Below, piece by piece: positions 33,769 through 45,244 of a stretch of DNA of 64,000 nucleotides. This DNA comes from Ceratorhiza oryzae-sativae (taxonomy: Eukaryota; Basidiomycota; Agaricomycetes; Cantharellales; Ceratobasidiaceae): the NCBI GenBank assembly GCA_030998015.1, contig JARWMV010000237.1:682001-746000 (forward strand), read 5' to 3'. The notes under the pieces were generated by a model. It saw only the letters and a list, made by a program, of their open reading frames with translations. It had not been told where the DNA came from and ran no database searches. Positions within the stretch are counted from its first letter, which is position 1, and each line of letters starts with the position of its first letter. A program made the position numbers and the translations under genes.

Positions 33769-35932
33769 TCACTGCACGATTGGGACATACATTCTTAACC
33801 ATTGGATCGTATCCGAGGATATGCCCAGACAACGGGACAGATGCAATTCCTCAACCGGCACCGGCTCTATGGCAGTCGAATGAGACTCTCGATGAAGCTG
33901 TGACGGTAGCCTTGAAGTAACAAAGGCTCGGATTGACTGGGAGTCTACCGCCGTGCATCCATCGACGGACAAGAGTCGAAGTTTTGGACAAAGCCAGTCG
34001 TGCGGATTGGACAGCTCCTGTTTGGGTGCAAGTCAGAATGTGCGTCTATCTTGTTCGCGAACGCCTACATTAAGCAAGTAGGATGTGATGTCTTCACAGT
34101 CCGCCAGTTCGAGGGTGGTGAGTTCGGGCACACGTTCAAGCAACTGAACCAACCAATCCTCGCTAACGAGCGAAGAAATTATCTTCAAAACCTACGCCGC
34201 ATTGTTACATGACCAATTGAGGGCACTCTTGCAACTCGTACCTTTAAAGGTAAATCTGTTGCCCGCTGCTGGCAAAGCATTTCCAAAAGCATACTGACAT
34301 CGTCCACATACGATAGTTCTAAATGTTCAAGAGCTGGGAAGCACAACCGGCTCGTCACAATCGAGAGCCTCGAGCTCCCGACGAAATAAAACGTTGCCCG
34401 TTTCAGACGGGGAAGAGTAACGCAAGGGGTATAGCGTATATCGTCGAGCAATTGCATCTCTTCATCCGTGTCCGAGTCGGACATATTCCGAAGCGTCAAA
34501 TCGGTGAGAGTTGCCGCACAGCTCCCTAGGATATCGAGCAGCTGTTGAGCCGACGGAGCAAACTCGTTCCAATAGTCGCTCAAGTAAAGCGACCTCAAGT
34601 TCCTGAACGGCACCACATTCCAACCAACATGCGTCGACGACAGGGACAAGATTTTCATCGCAGGAGCTGCATCAAAGAGCCAGGGCAAGTCTTCCGCCCC
34701 CATCACCCTCGTCTGACCAACCTGGACGGAAAACGACTCCAAGAGCGGAGCACACGATCCGGCGCAAGACGCAAACATGAGTTGCGCGTGTGCGTGGTCC
34801 GGAACCTGGACGCGTAAGGCGCGCCACCGTGGCATGTGTGGTTTGAGCAGCTCGAGAGCACGGGTAAGTTCTCCGGCTACCAGCCTGTTCCGCGTAAATG
34901 CGAGTCGGTCGGGGAGGATGATTTGAACGTCGAGTGGAACGGAGCGGGAGCGTTCGAGACGCACTCTAGCGGCTTTAAGAGAGTTGTGCGAGTCGATCGT
35001 AATGGTTGACCACAGAGACTATAAACCAACCATGTTAATCGCTTTCTTGCTGAAATTATAGAGAAACTCACCGGCGTCGACTCTGCCACCTCTTTCCACG
35101 ACTTGCACACCCTACACACCACGTCAAAGAACAAACCTCCTATCTCCGGGATCGAGTCAAACTTGAGGCCGACACTTCCCATTTCATTTCTGCCTACTCC
35201 AAGCTCGAATATTCGAGCCAATATCTCCGTAGGGAGTCGCAGAATTGGCGAACGTTTACTCGCCGCGCGTATCAGCCGATTTTGAACCAAAGCTCTCTCT
35301 TCAAGCAGTTCGCGCAACCGATCATCGAGCGAATCGAGCGTCTCACGAAGGAAAGACGTCTCTTCTGCATCAGTCTCCGAGCTCGAACCCGAGTCGACTT
35401 CAAAAGTAGGAGATAGACGGCTCAAAGTCGAAGTAGCAATCGTCGCACGAGGTGTCGGAGTTGCAGAACCTGAAATAGCAGAGGGAGGTGGTGGCATGAG
35501 TTGCGAGACTGGCGTTGCAGGCGATCGTAAGGGCGACCAAGCTGGACCAGGGATGAGTTTCGTTTGGTTGGACGACAACGCAGGTGAAAGCGGAAGCAAA
35601 GTCTGAAACAGCCCAAACATGGGCGAATCATAGTCTCTCCCTTTTTCGCGAGGCGGGAACATGGGCGTCGAGGACCCAGCGTCAGGATGAGGAGAGTCGG
35701 GCGATGCCGAAAGCGATGGCGAGTCGATTATAATTCGTGGGCGTTGCTTGCCTGACGTCATAGAGGAGGATCGAGAGATTGGAATGGCTGTTGTAGCTGA
35801 GTTGGAGGATGCATCGGGTAAAGAAATGCTCCAAGGTGGAACAACTGTATTCCGGAGTGTGGAATCGACGTGCTGAAAGGTCCACTGTGGACTCGCACCG
35901 ACCGCTGGGCCTAGATTGTGCACTGGCGTCAT
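33769..35932 (-). CDS. F-box/leucine-rich repeat protein
   Basis: The first exon (35932 to about 35080) starts MTPVHNLGPAVGASPQWTFQ and holds a long Ser/Pro-rich disordered region, a coiled coil (SLDDRLRELLEERALVQNRL), then the F-box RSPILRLPTEILARIFELGV and VCRVCKSWKEVAESTP. The next long exon carries leucine-rich repeats (APAMKILSLSSTHVGWNVVP, FRNLRSLYLSDYWNEF, CAATLTDLTLRNMSD, FPALEHLELSYVDDVSMLLE). Two further exons add ERVPELTTLELADCED and CPKLRLLSVDGCTAVDSQ, ending VPIVQ at 33769. The coiled coil plus F-box plus LRR arrangement is the common agaricomycete type, presumably an SCF ubiquitin ligase receptor; the target is unknown. Confidence 0.85.
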
Positions 35933-36448
35933 TGGGCTTCTTTGGAAGCGTAGATCTGAAATGGTTTGAAGAGACCACTGAGCGGATCCGACAGTAAACT
36001 CGACTAATGCTAGATGTGATTATGGTAAAGACCGAAATCAAAGAATAGCTTACCAGGCCCGGCATACGACGTTGGGGACGACAAAATCCATTCGTGATTT
36101 TCAGCATTGTCCTGTGTGTAGTCCATTATCGTGTACAAAGTGATAGTCTGGTGGAACGGGGGAGGTGAGCATGAGATCGACCATGTCAGGGCGTACCTTC
36201 AAAAACCAAATGAATAATCATCCACGCGGACTCGTGCAGGCCAGCCTCGAGGGCTTATATTCCACACGCCCGCTCCACCTTGCAGGCGTTTGGTCGCCTG
36301 GCCCAATTGCTGTACAGGTTCTCCACAAACACACCTTACTTAGGAACCCCTCCAAGTTTCCCACACCGCGGCAGTTGATAGGGGGAAAACTTGAGTTGTG
36401 ATGAATACACCCTACTATACATCTATGGAACCTTGGTGGCTCTTTATT
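35933..36448. other. intergenic, no gene recognised
   Basis: Promoter side of the F-box/LRR gene and 3' region of PHB2. The frames present are antisense or lack motifs. Confidence 0.4.
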
Positions 36449-37708
36449 TTATTTCTTCACAGCAAGTAGGTCCTTTGCATCATCAGTAACTATACATACA
36501 AGGTTAGTTCCAAGGCTGCAAAACGACGGAACCGCCAGTCTTACCATTCAATAGCAAGCTCTGCGAATCCAGCATAACACGATTTCCGCTCGTCGCGAGA
36601 ATATTCGCGATGTCCCGTGCGGCCTCCAATCTCCGTAGTTGGAGGAAACCCTTGTTTTTCTTGACGGCGTCGCCGATCAGCTCTGCCGATTTCGCTTCTC
36701 CCTGGGCGCGTACAATGATGGACTGTTTCTCTTGGATCGCCTGATCGACTTGGAATGCAGCCCTCAGCGCGGTTTGTTGGGCGATCTGAAATGCGACGAA
36801 TAGACGGTTGAGGGCAGTGCTCATCAGAATCACAGAGAGACACAGACCTGCTTCGCTTCGACGGCATGGGTGAACTCGGGGGAGAATGCAACGTGCGTAA
36901 TCGATACATCGTCGAGCACCAGGTTGAAGCGCAGCGCACGCCGAGTAAGATTTTCTCTGACCAGTCGGGAAACCTAGAGAGTAGGGTACACTAGCCGAGC
37001 GAGGATGTGGGGAAGGGTCTACACGTACCATCTCACGTTGGGTGATCAACTGACTTGCGTTGAATTGGGCCACGACGCTTTTCAAGACCTCGTTGACGAT
37101 CGACGGTAGAACTCGTTCATCATAATCGAGTCCCAGCTCGCGATAGATATTCGGGAGCTCGCCAATGTTGGGCCGAGAAAGCACACGACAAGTGATGTTG
37201 ACCATTTGAAGATCTTTTGTGCCAGTGAGACTGGCAATACTTCGCGGCTTGGCGCGGATGTCGAAAATGATGGGTGTCTCGAACCACGGCAGCTGCATAG
37301 ATTGGATCGGTTGGCGATGCGCACAACGCAGTCTTCAGAAAATGCCACGAACCATAAGATGGGTCCCTTCCGGGTAGATGTCCCGACGAATACCTTGGAA
37401 CCTGTGTGATGCCATTGTAGATCACTGGCTGACAAAATTAATGGTCGAAATTCACCTCGAGTATTTGATCGCCCGATGACCACCGTCGACTAGGGATCAT
37501 AAGTTGCGAGCTTGGACAAACCCGTGTGACGCTCACCATTGAACAAGCTCGCGTTGAGGGCGATCCCGCCGCCGACGAGGAGGACGAGCCCGGCTCCGCC
37601 GCCCATGAGACCGCGGGAGGGGCCTCCTCCGCCGGCGCCTGCCCGTGCTTGACGCTGGAGCTGGGCGGCAAGCCGCGCGAATGCGTCTCTGCCTTGTTGC
37701 GCATTCAT
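36449..37708 (-). CDS. PHB2: prohibitin-2 (PHB2), mitochondrial inner membrane scaffold
   Basis: With PHB1 it forms ring complexes in the inner mitochondrial membrane. The start at 37708 gives [20 protein letters not shown], then the membrane segment [20 protein letters not shown]. The SPFH domain follows: [60 protein letters not shown] and [13 protein letters not shown]. It continues [20 protein letters not shown], then the coiled coil [20 protein letters not shown] and [20 protein letters not shown]. The last shared residues are [15 protein letters not shown] donor there allows splicing to [14 protein letters not shown], ending at 36449, which I prefer as the most family-like end. Reading through would give a short alternative tail ending LQPWN. 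It is divergent from the PQ-loop gene (155 bp between starts). Confidence 0.95.
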
Positions 37709-37863
37709 CCTGGTGCAGGCTACGGCGAGGAGCTGACGCAGGTCCCGCCCGACGCCGATCTAGACCTGGTAACGGTAACGGCGCCTATCCTCAGCCTTGT
37801 TCACGACAACCACATTCCTCTCACGAGACAGCCTGCGGTCTTGTGTTTGCTGGAGCTGCCATC
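37709..37863. promoter_or_regulatory. 155-bp divergent region between PHB2 and the PQ-loop gene
   Basis: Start codons at 37708 (minus) and 37864 (plus) face away from each other across 155 bp. No TATA box is apparent. Shared promoter function is an inference from spacing. Confidence 0.5.
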
Positions 37864-39273
37864 ATGATCATCAGCTCGGATAACGATAGAATAGAGGCCA
37901 GCAATGTGGTACGTATTCACCCGGCTGGCAACTTGCGTCTTGGCTCCCAGACCATCGCTACGAGTAGCTTCAGCTCGCTAATTCATCAACTCTAGCTGGG
38001 ATGGGTCTCTATTGCGTGCTGGTAAGCGCCTTTCTACACTCTAAACACTGCCGGGCATTTAATATTAGATTTAGGATCATCGTCTACTCCCCCCAGATCC
38101 TTGAAAACTATCGCCTCAAGTCAGGCGAAGGCCTGAGCGTGGGATTCGTGCTCATCTGGCTCATAGGCGATCTTTTCAACCTTTTTGGAGGTTGGATGGC
38201 CGGACTGCTCCCTACCATCATTATATTGGCCGTCTACGTGAGCATTCGACGTCATCCTTTTGCTCCACCCCGAGTCTGATAGGCGTACAGTACACCATAT
38301 GCGACGTAATCCTCCTTTGTCAAATTTACTACTACAGATGGTCCCATCCCGTGCATCCAGCCTCTCTCGTCATTCCACGCGCACCACCAAATCCAGCGGA
38401 CCCAGAGTCGACGCCAGACGAACATTCACCGCTCCTTCGAGATCGGCAACCCAACGCCTCAGAGTCGGCAAAGACAGTTGAGCGATATGCACATGACACG
38501 CTTGCGCGACGCATATTACGATACACCTTGCTGTTCGGATTCGTCATTGGAACAGGTGTGGCGGCGTGGGCGATCAATCGTTGGGTACACCCGCGGGATG
38601 GGATGGAGCCTGCTCCGCCGAGGGAGGACGAGGTCATTGAGTGGAAGAGTCAATTGTTGGGCTATGCGAGCGCCATTTGCTACCGTAAGCGGGTTTAGCA
38701 CATCACAGATCGACTGACAGGCCCAACGTTGACTTGACAGTTGGATCAAGGATTCCACAGATTCGTATGCAATTTTTATTTGATTTTGCTGTCTGGTCTC
38801 TCACCCGCATCACGGACAGTGAAAAACCGAGAAACGAAATGCGAAGGCTTATCTTTGGCGCTTTTCATATTTGCGCTCACGGGAAATCTAACCTACGTTC
38901 TTTCGATCTGCATTGTGTCGATGTCCAAGCAACACTTGCTGGCAAACGCTAGCTGGCTTGCGGGTAAGTGAAATACCTACTGCCGCGACGATGGCATCAC
39001 CACCGTAAATCCACTTCGGTTTACCTGAGATTGATCCGCGGCAAGTCGCCGTGACAATTCACTGCGCTATTGCCGATACAGTGGTCCTCAAAAATGCTTG
39101 CGGAAATAATGCTGACAAACGACGTGTTTACAGGGAGCGGACTTACCATGTTCCTTGACTTTTTTGTACGTGTGTATATTGCCTATAGCTGATCCGCTCA
39201 CCCCCTTGTTTTGCCATAGGTTCTCTTCCAATTTTACTATTACCAAGGCACCAAAGAGGCATTCGAGGCCTAA
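37864..39273 (+). CDS. PQ-loop repeat vacuolar amino-acid transporter (Ypq/PQLC2-like)
   Basis: A seven-helix membrane protein with two PQ-loops, as in yeast Ypq1-3, which export basic amino acids from the vacuole. A first exon MIISSDNDRIEASNV is spliced to LGWVSIACW and then IIVYSPQILENYRLKSGEGL (PQ-loop 1), followed by VGFVLIWLIGDLFNLFGGWM. A charged loop (HSPLLRDRQPNASESAKTVE; its PLL could act in vacuolar sorting) separates the halves. The second half shows RILRYTLLFGFVIGTGVAAW, then GSRIPQI (PQ-loop 2) and KCEGLSLALFIFALTGNLTY. The C-terminus is SGLTMFLDFFVLFQFYYYQG and TKEAFEA, stop at 39273. All introns obey GT-AG. Substrate specificity is inferred from the family only. Confidence 0.88.
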
Positions 39274-39708
39274 ACCACCTAGCGGAGCCAAAAATAAACC
39301 TAACCCAAAATAGCGCACGTGTGATACCATATACTTTATGTACTCGTAGAAACTCGTCCAAGTGCCTAGACTCTCGTCAGATGTAAACTCGTTGTGCCTA
39401 CTGTGCGAATTAAATCAACTAGAGACGGAATTGACGTCATGGAGGAGCACTGCGTTCACGGCTCATGTCAAGGACCGGACGTATGGGAGGATCCTGCCCA
39501 CCCTCACCGACCTCGTCCCTTAAATGATCCCCGTTCAAGGTCACCCCCCTCATCCAATCTTCCAAGTCTCTTGCATAGTATACTCGATATCTTTGGCCAT
39601 TGTATTGGTTCAGTAAGCCTACAGCATATGATCGACGAATCTTGCTAGCTCACACCAAAATAACCCCCCCCCAAGAGCTTTATCATACTCACCATAACGT
39701 TCCCTCAC
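39274..39708. other. intergenic, no gene recognised
   Basis: One open frame (39394-39648 plus) has no motif and could be leader sequence of the next gene. A run of nine C lies just before 39680. Confidence 0.4.
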
Positions 39709-40397
39709 ATGGAAGGTAGTCCCCGTCTCGAAACAATACGAGCCATTATCGCCTACATGTATCAGTACCGCCGTATTTTCACGTCCGCTGTGGTCGCAAT
39801 GTTACTTCTACAACGCATGTTGCGTAGGCGCAACCCAACTCAACCGACGCTCTTCCCACCAAACCAGCCAGCTAGGATGCCATCCTACACGTACCGCGGC
39901 CGACGTCATGGGATAGGCGAATCCTCCGCTCCAGATGCGTTCCAAGCCCAGATGCGCCGCGAAGATGGTGGGTCCTTCCCACCGCGGTATTGCTCATCGA
40001 CACCATGAAGGCCATGACTGACCTGGCGCGCGCGGGATCAAGTAAGCTGCAACTAGTAGGCAGCAACATCATCAGTGCCCTTTTTAGCCTCTGCCCGGCC
40101 AAGACACTCCCTCATCCACTCGCGACCCGCCTCCGCCGGGGGGTTGCACACGTACCGATGCCCGTCATACGTTTGGAATACGTGCCACACCGCCGCATAT
40201 GCCTTTTGGGCTTCCTTCTCGTAGCGTTCGGTGTGCTGTTCCTTGTCGCTAGCATCTCGACTGTGCTTGTAGGCCTAGTATGTATTCTGGTCCTCATCGG
40301 AGGACATACTCTAGGCCTCAACGAGGATAGGATCGTTGAGACACCCTCCGCGCCGGAAATGGGCGACGCCGGGCAAGTCGCCGCTCTGCTTGGATAA
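39709..40397 (+). CDS. small membrane protein of unknown function
   Basis: A two-exon model. Exon 1 starts MEGSPRLETIRAIIAYMYQY, has one short hydrophobic stretch (FTSAVVAMLLLQRML) and then a basic, polar region, running to REDG where a GTGGGT donor stands. A roughly 95-nt intron with a CTGAC branch-like site ends at CTAG and joins in phase to VGSNIISALFSLCPAK. Exon 2 contains two adjacent hydrophobic helices (CLLGFLLVAFGVLFLVASIS and TVLVGLVCILVLIGGHTLGL) and an acidic end (GDAGQVAALLG). I do not recognise the family. It would be a two- to three-helix membrane protein. Confidence 0.5.
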
Positions 40398-41108
40398 ACC
40401 TCGCCACTCTTAGCGAGCGATATTTATTGAGATCTGTATCGGTGAGTGACTTTGTTAAAACACATAAGACATTTCATGACTGAACCTACATTGCAGGTTA
40501 TTTCTTGTTTATCTGGTCTCTTCTTGTTTCCCGAGGGGGTATCTGTAAACACAATGCATCTTCATTTCATGACAACGACCTGGATAGGGTGAGCATCGAC
40601 AGAACCGTAGTCCACATCGACACTGGCCCCACAACTGGAACGCAAGGCCGGAGGTCGTGGGAGGAGGAAGAAAATGTGCATTCCAACTGAGCCGGGGCGT
40701 TATATAGGCCGGCAGGGCATTCCTGCCCGTAACAATGAGGTATGTGCCAGTTTCTGACGGCAGCGATGATCTCACGCCACGATCGCCCAGCACAAAAAAC
40801 ACCGTTCCTATTCAGCACCCCTGTTACTAAACCCCAGCAGGGAAAGCGGGATGCACAAAGTTTGACTTGCGTGAAAAACACATTTGTAGGCAAGTCTGTC
40901 GCCGGCGGTCTTTGGACGCTGATCCGAGACCCGCCGATTGGAACCCACCCCGAACGCCGAGAAATCGGAGTTTCTCGATGAGGAGCACTTTCATTTGCCG
41001 CATTCGGCATCACCTTCATAGCAGGTACAACACGTTTGGCGACTGGCCACTCTCAAGTGCAAATCGACTTTGACTGCATACCACCAAGTCCCCAACTGTA
41101 TCAATCCA
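40398..41108. other. intergenic, no gene recognised
   Basis: Overlapping frames on both strands at 40505-41019 carry no family signal. The right end is the promoter side of the nickel transporter gene. Confidence 0.4.
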
Positions 41109-43075
41109 ATGAAATTCACTCAGCAGGCCAGGCTGCGGTTCAACAAATTACCGCGCTTGACTATCTTTGGACGCTCGTTGCTGCTGTTGACCTGCGAAGT
41201 GCTCGTGAATGCTTTGTTATGGGTTGTGGCGGGCTTGCTATTCGGGAGGAGGAATAAGACTCATAGCGTGTTGAACCTTTGCTTGCTGGCCTGGGTGTGT
41301 GCTATTGTTAGTTTCGATGAACCATCTGACTTCTGGCTACATGAAGACGATTGGATTGAGACATGGCACGCACACATTTATCATGCTTCAATCAATTGGA
41401 CTAAATTTGTTGCAGGTCTGGACGCAGATCATATTAGGTACGTACATTAGGGATTTAACGACCCTATTAAATCTAGGCATATGATGAGCTAAAACACGGT
41501 AAACTTAGCGCGATTGACAATGCCACCCGTGGCTTGATCCAGCTGGGCCAACTATCAGTAACAGCGGGTTTATTCTTTTCTCTGGGACATAGCACAATCG
41601 TCGTTGTAGTTGTGAGTTTTGTTGAGTTTAGTCGAATCTGCGCTTTAGGGCTTATCTCTTCGGCCAATCAGATCGTAGCCATTGCGATATCTACAGACGT
41701 CTACGATCGGATTGGAGGTAGCCTATCTTGGTGCTTGTGTTAAATCTGCTGATTGTTGGTTTAAGGTGTTTCGGATGTTGGAGGGATTATCGGTAAGGCG
41801 CTTGTTGCTCACATGAGGCACTTATGCGACCATCGACCCAAAGGTGCTTCTGTCAGCGCTTCATTCTTGTTCATCGTTGCTCTCGTCAATACTATCATCT
41901 TGATTCGAATTCTCCAACACAGGAAACGGGTGAGTCTATCTTCCCTATCGATCGGTCCTCTTACGGTATCTGGATTCAAGCGAAGGAACGGCGAAGATGT
42001 TGGACCAGAAAACAGCAATTCACTCGCAATGAGAATCCTTGGTCCCGTAACTAAGTTTGTGAACAAAGCATGGAAGGTAAGGGCACTTGACGCTTCTTCG
42101 ATTCAATGCGCTTGTTGAGGGTGTATGCGTTAGATGTACCCTGTTGGAGTTTTGTTTGGACTTGGTTTTGACACTGCATCTTCGATCGCTCTCTTGGCTG
42201 TCACAGCCATTGCTCAGCATGGCGCAGATGGAAAAGGAATGCCGCGGAGTAACATCGTAATTCTCCCAGTAAGCTCATGTTATCGATGTGCATACCATTT
42301 TCTTATCCCGTCTCAGCTTCTCTTTACAGCGGGATGACTCTTGTGGACTCCGCAGACTCTGTTCTTATGCTATATGCATATGCGGATTTCCCGGAGCGGA
42401 GCTTTGCGGTATTTGAGTCGACAGATTCGCCCAATACTTCTACTCAAATATCTCGCTCCTCCGTCTCGGTGGTGGACGCTAGACCGAGCAGCATCCTGGA
42501 ACAGGCCGATACCCCCGTTGCTCCATCTCCAGCTCGAAAGTACGCCATATCGTCAAATCCTAATCTCCCAGAATTGGAAAGGAATGCGTCGAACCCCGAG
42601 TCCTCGGGCGAACGCGACCAGGAGCTGACTACGAAACAACAACAAACCTTGGAGAGAGCCGCAAAAAATACCATGTCTGGTCTTAGCATCATTCTTACGT
42701 TGCTGAGTATTCTTGTAGCTTTTAGGTAAGAAAAAGCTGGACTTTCTAATATTTTACTAACGGGAGTTTTAGCATCTCGCTCATAACTATTATGGGGCTC
42801 ATCGGGGAGAATTGTGGTCCTTGCCAAGAGGCCGCAGAGAATCCGAATGGTGGTGGGCTCGCAGGTCGCTGGTGGCGAGGGTGGGCAAAAGCAAGTCTCT
42901 CGATAAAAGCACACCTGGATAAGTCTACTGATGTTATTGCAAATAGGCAAACGAAATGTCGGGCTTCATTGGGGCTGCGGTAGTTGGGTGCTTTGCCGCC
43001 ATTGTTGTGAGTTGGTATGGCGGACGGTGGTTAATGAAACGATACAAAGGCAATTCTAGCGTTCATTACGAGTAA
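41109..43075 (+). CDS. NiCoT-family nickel/cobalt permease
   Basis: A high-affinity Ni2+ (or Co2+) uptake permease of the plasma membrane. The start at 41109 is MKFTQQARLRFNKLPRLTIF; an in-frame ATG at 41070 is possible. Splicing yields the family signature LAWTIGLRHGLDADHISAID, then NATRGLIQLGQLSVTAGLFF and SLGHSTIVVVV. Later blocks are the helix SVSASFLFIVALVNTIILIR, LFGLGFDTASSIALLAVTAI, LFTAGMTLVDSADSVLMLYA, SGLSIILTLLSILVAFSISL and SGFIGAAVVGCFAAIVVSWY. The stop is at 43075. The intron that splits the HG-LDADHI motif (41366-41415) starts with GC, since no GT donor exists there. A long Ser/Pro loop (about 42420-42650) separates the helices. Fungal urease needs such a permease, and UreG lies 12 kb upstream. 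The convergent VPS37 stop is only 32 bp away. Confidence 0.93.
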
Positions 43076-43107
43076 AATAATTAACAAAATTCATCAATCT
43101 GAATATA

Positions 43108-43804
43108 TTAGTCGTCTCGCCAAATAACCTTTCCAGAGTTCCACTGATCTCCCCAAAACACCCGTTTGTGGTAAGTCTTCCTCAACTCCTTGAACTCCTT
43201 AACAAAGTCCTCGAGCTCTTGCGAATTTGCTTCGGCTGGCTTGGTCGTCTGTGAAGACTGCACAAATGCTGCCGCAGCGGTCTCCGAAGCATCGTCCTGG
43301 GCTATTGTAGCATGACGTAACCGCATGAGAAGAAACGACGGTGTAAATCGCTAGGTCTGGCATTCATATTTTACTCTCCCTGTTTTTCAAGAAACCCACC
43401 TGGTAAACCTCTCGTTGCTCCCGATCGACTGCTGCCCATCGCTTTTGGAGATCCTTGGCTCGATCATATGCGTCTTTGGTGGCGGATCGCAAATCGTATA
43501 GCTCGCCTTGAAGAGCGAGGTTGCGCTCTAGTTGTCAAATGTCATGAAGAGTATATTGGGACGTGAGGATTACGACATACGAGCGATCGCCTCGTTTGCC
43601 ATCCCAAGTTCGGACTGGGACGCAAGCATAGCTTTTGTATGAGCCAAAGAGTGAAATATAGCCTGAAAATAAGCCGGATCTGAAAGCAGTGACTCCAGAT
43701 CTTCTCGTCTGACGCTAGTTTAGTTGAATGTAGCATTGAATGTGGCTCCAAACCTACGAGAGAGATGCAAGCTCTGGGAAATCTTGTATAAGTTGGGTGG
43801 ACAT
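43108..43804 (-). CDS. VPS37: ESCRT-I subunit VPS37
   Basis: A component of ESCRT-I (with Vps23, Vps28, Mvb12) in multivesicular body sorting at endosomes. The start at 43804 reads MSTQLIQDFPELASLS. After an intron the Mod(r) domain shows REDLESLLSDPAYFQAIFHS, LAHTKAMLASQSELGMANEA and, in the next exon, LALQGELYDLRSATKDAYDR then AKDLQKRWAAVDREQREVYQ. The last exon ends VKEFKELRKTYHKRVFWGDQ and WNSGKVIWRDD, a characteristic Vps37 ending. Length is short, as expected for fungal Vps37. It is convergent with the nickel permease. Confidence 0.88.
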
Positions 43805-44230
43805 GATGTCTAAATGGTTTTGTTGATAAGGTTTCGTTGAATTTCTTGGATTGATTATATGGCGATAGAATGAAGCTGCTTAGTGTTGATCTCGTCAAGC
43901 TGAAGCCCAGGACCGATTAAACGGTCAAGTGAAGCTCAGAACTAGAAGCTACCCCAAGTGAGTTGAATAAATAGCTAGATGCTGGGTTATTTTCCACCTG
44001 TTCTATTCTGTCAGCAGATTAGATGATAGAGCCTGAGGAAACGCTTGGTTGGTGTGTCGTGTCCAGGTTGCACCAAGGGCGCCTACCAATCAATTATGTA
44101 ATTACCTTGCCCTAGCCTACCGTGAAAATACTACCCCCCAAATTACAAAAGTTTATATGAAATTTTATTGTTATGCCCACAAGCATGAATTGATATGAAT
44201 TGAGCCCCGGTCGAAGCTCGACATGCACTG
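43805..44230. other. intergenic, no gene recognised
   Basis: 5' side of VPS37 and presumed leader or upstream exons of the DUF7918-like gene. No other signal seen. Confidence 0.4.
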
Positions 44231-44895
44231 TAACTTACTGATACACTGGCCCTCCAAACGAAGCCGGAGCGCGGCACGAGCCAAACCGAAGCACAGCCAC
44301 ATAAATACAGTGGTCTGGAGCTTCTATTACTGGTCTGTTTAACAACATATATGTTATTCCTACTGCGCTAAGTTACGAACAGATCGAGATGAGCTGGCAT
44401 CCTCAAACAACTTTGTCCAAGAGGATCTGGGGATAATACGAGTGCAGCTGACGTGGGTTCGCTGCACCCAGGCAAAACAGTTACATAAATACTACGAGCC
44501 AAGACCACCAAGCTGCTTTCGTGAGCGTGATGTCAAAAAGGGACACAGTACCGCGGCGATGCTTGGAGATCCTATTAGAACGGGCAGCGAGACTCCAACG
44601 TGTGCGATTGAAACGCACAACGTCTCCTCGCCGGTGGTATTTATATTCAGATACGGGCCAAAAGGTACGCTCCCAGGGTAATGATGATGCCAAATTTGAT
44701 TAACGCGAAGTAGATTGGTTGAAAGCACAGGGGATTATACCAAACGAGCGACCCAGAGCGACCCCTGACTCCTTCCTGAACGAATCACGTCGGAATTACG
44801 GCTGTTCGAGCGCGAGGAACGAACCGAACCCCACATCAACAGCTGGGCCCCTCCAGTACAACGAGCACATCCGTGCCTTTGGTTCGTTGGAGTGA
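44231..44895 (+). CDS. DUF7918-like protein (5' end and 3' end uncertain)
   Basis: The conserved part reads ASSNNFVQEDLGIIRVQLTW, VRCTQAKQLHKYYEPRPPSC, then SSPVVFIFRYGPK. A GTACGC donor near 44665 joins in phase to VDWLKAQGIIPNERPRATPD. An F-x-FRY-x-P followed by LKAQGIIP is, as I recall it, the C-terminal hallmark of DUF7918, a family common in Agaricomycetes with no known function. Upstream, CNLLIHWPSKRSRSA may belong to the first exon, making 44231 a possible start, but the join between the two is not resolved. The frame stops at 44893-44895 after FGSLE. One base away it continues VINIDDSESDADSDTVVL to about 44984, a more natural acidic end. Confidence 0.5.
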
Positions 44896-45244
44896 TTAAC
44901 ATTGATGATTCGGAGAGCGACGCAGATTCGGACACTGTCGTACTCAGTGATTTAGCCAAACCCACAGCAAGTTTGCTCCCTTGAGCATAATCAATTTTGC
45001 ACTAAACCAGCCTGACAAGTACGCTATGAAGCCCAATAAGGAAATTTTCAAGGGCATGCATGCCCTTTAATGGGTGCTAATATGATACACTTAATAGTTG
45101 TGTAATTATTCATTTACTGGGTTTCAATCTGTGCTGCTATGCTATGATCGTTCTGCTTGCTCCAGCACTCGCGCGTTTATTGCATGTATTATAGCCACTC
45201 GTTATCTGTAATCCATTTGTTCAGACGGGTATGGATTTAAGGTT
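44896..45244. other. intergenic, no further gene recognised
   Basis: It contains the possible shifted tail of the DUF7918-like gene (to about 44984). The rest is AT-rich 3' sequence shared with the convergent NAS2 gene. Confidence 0.4.
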
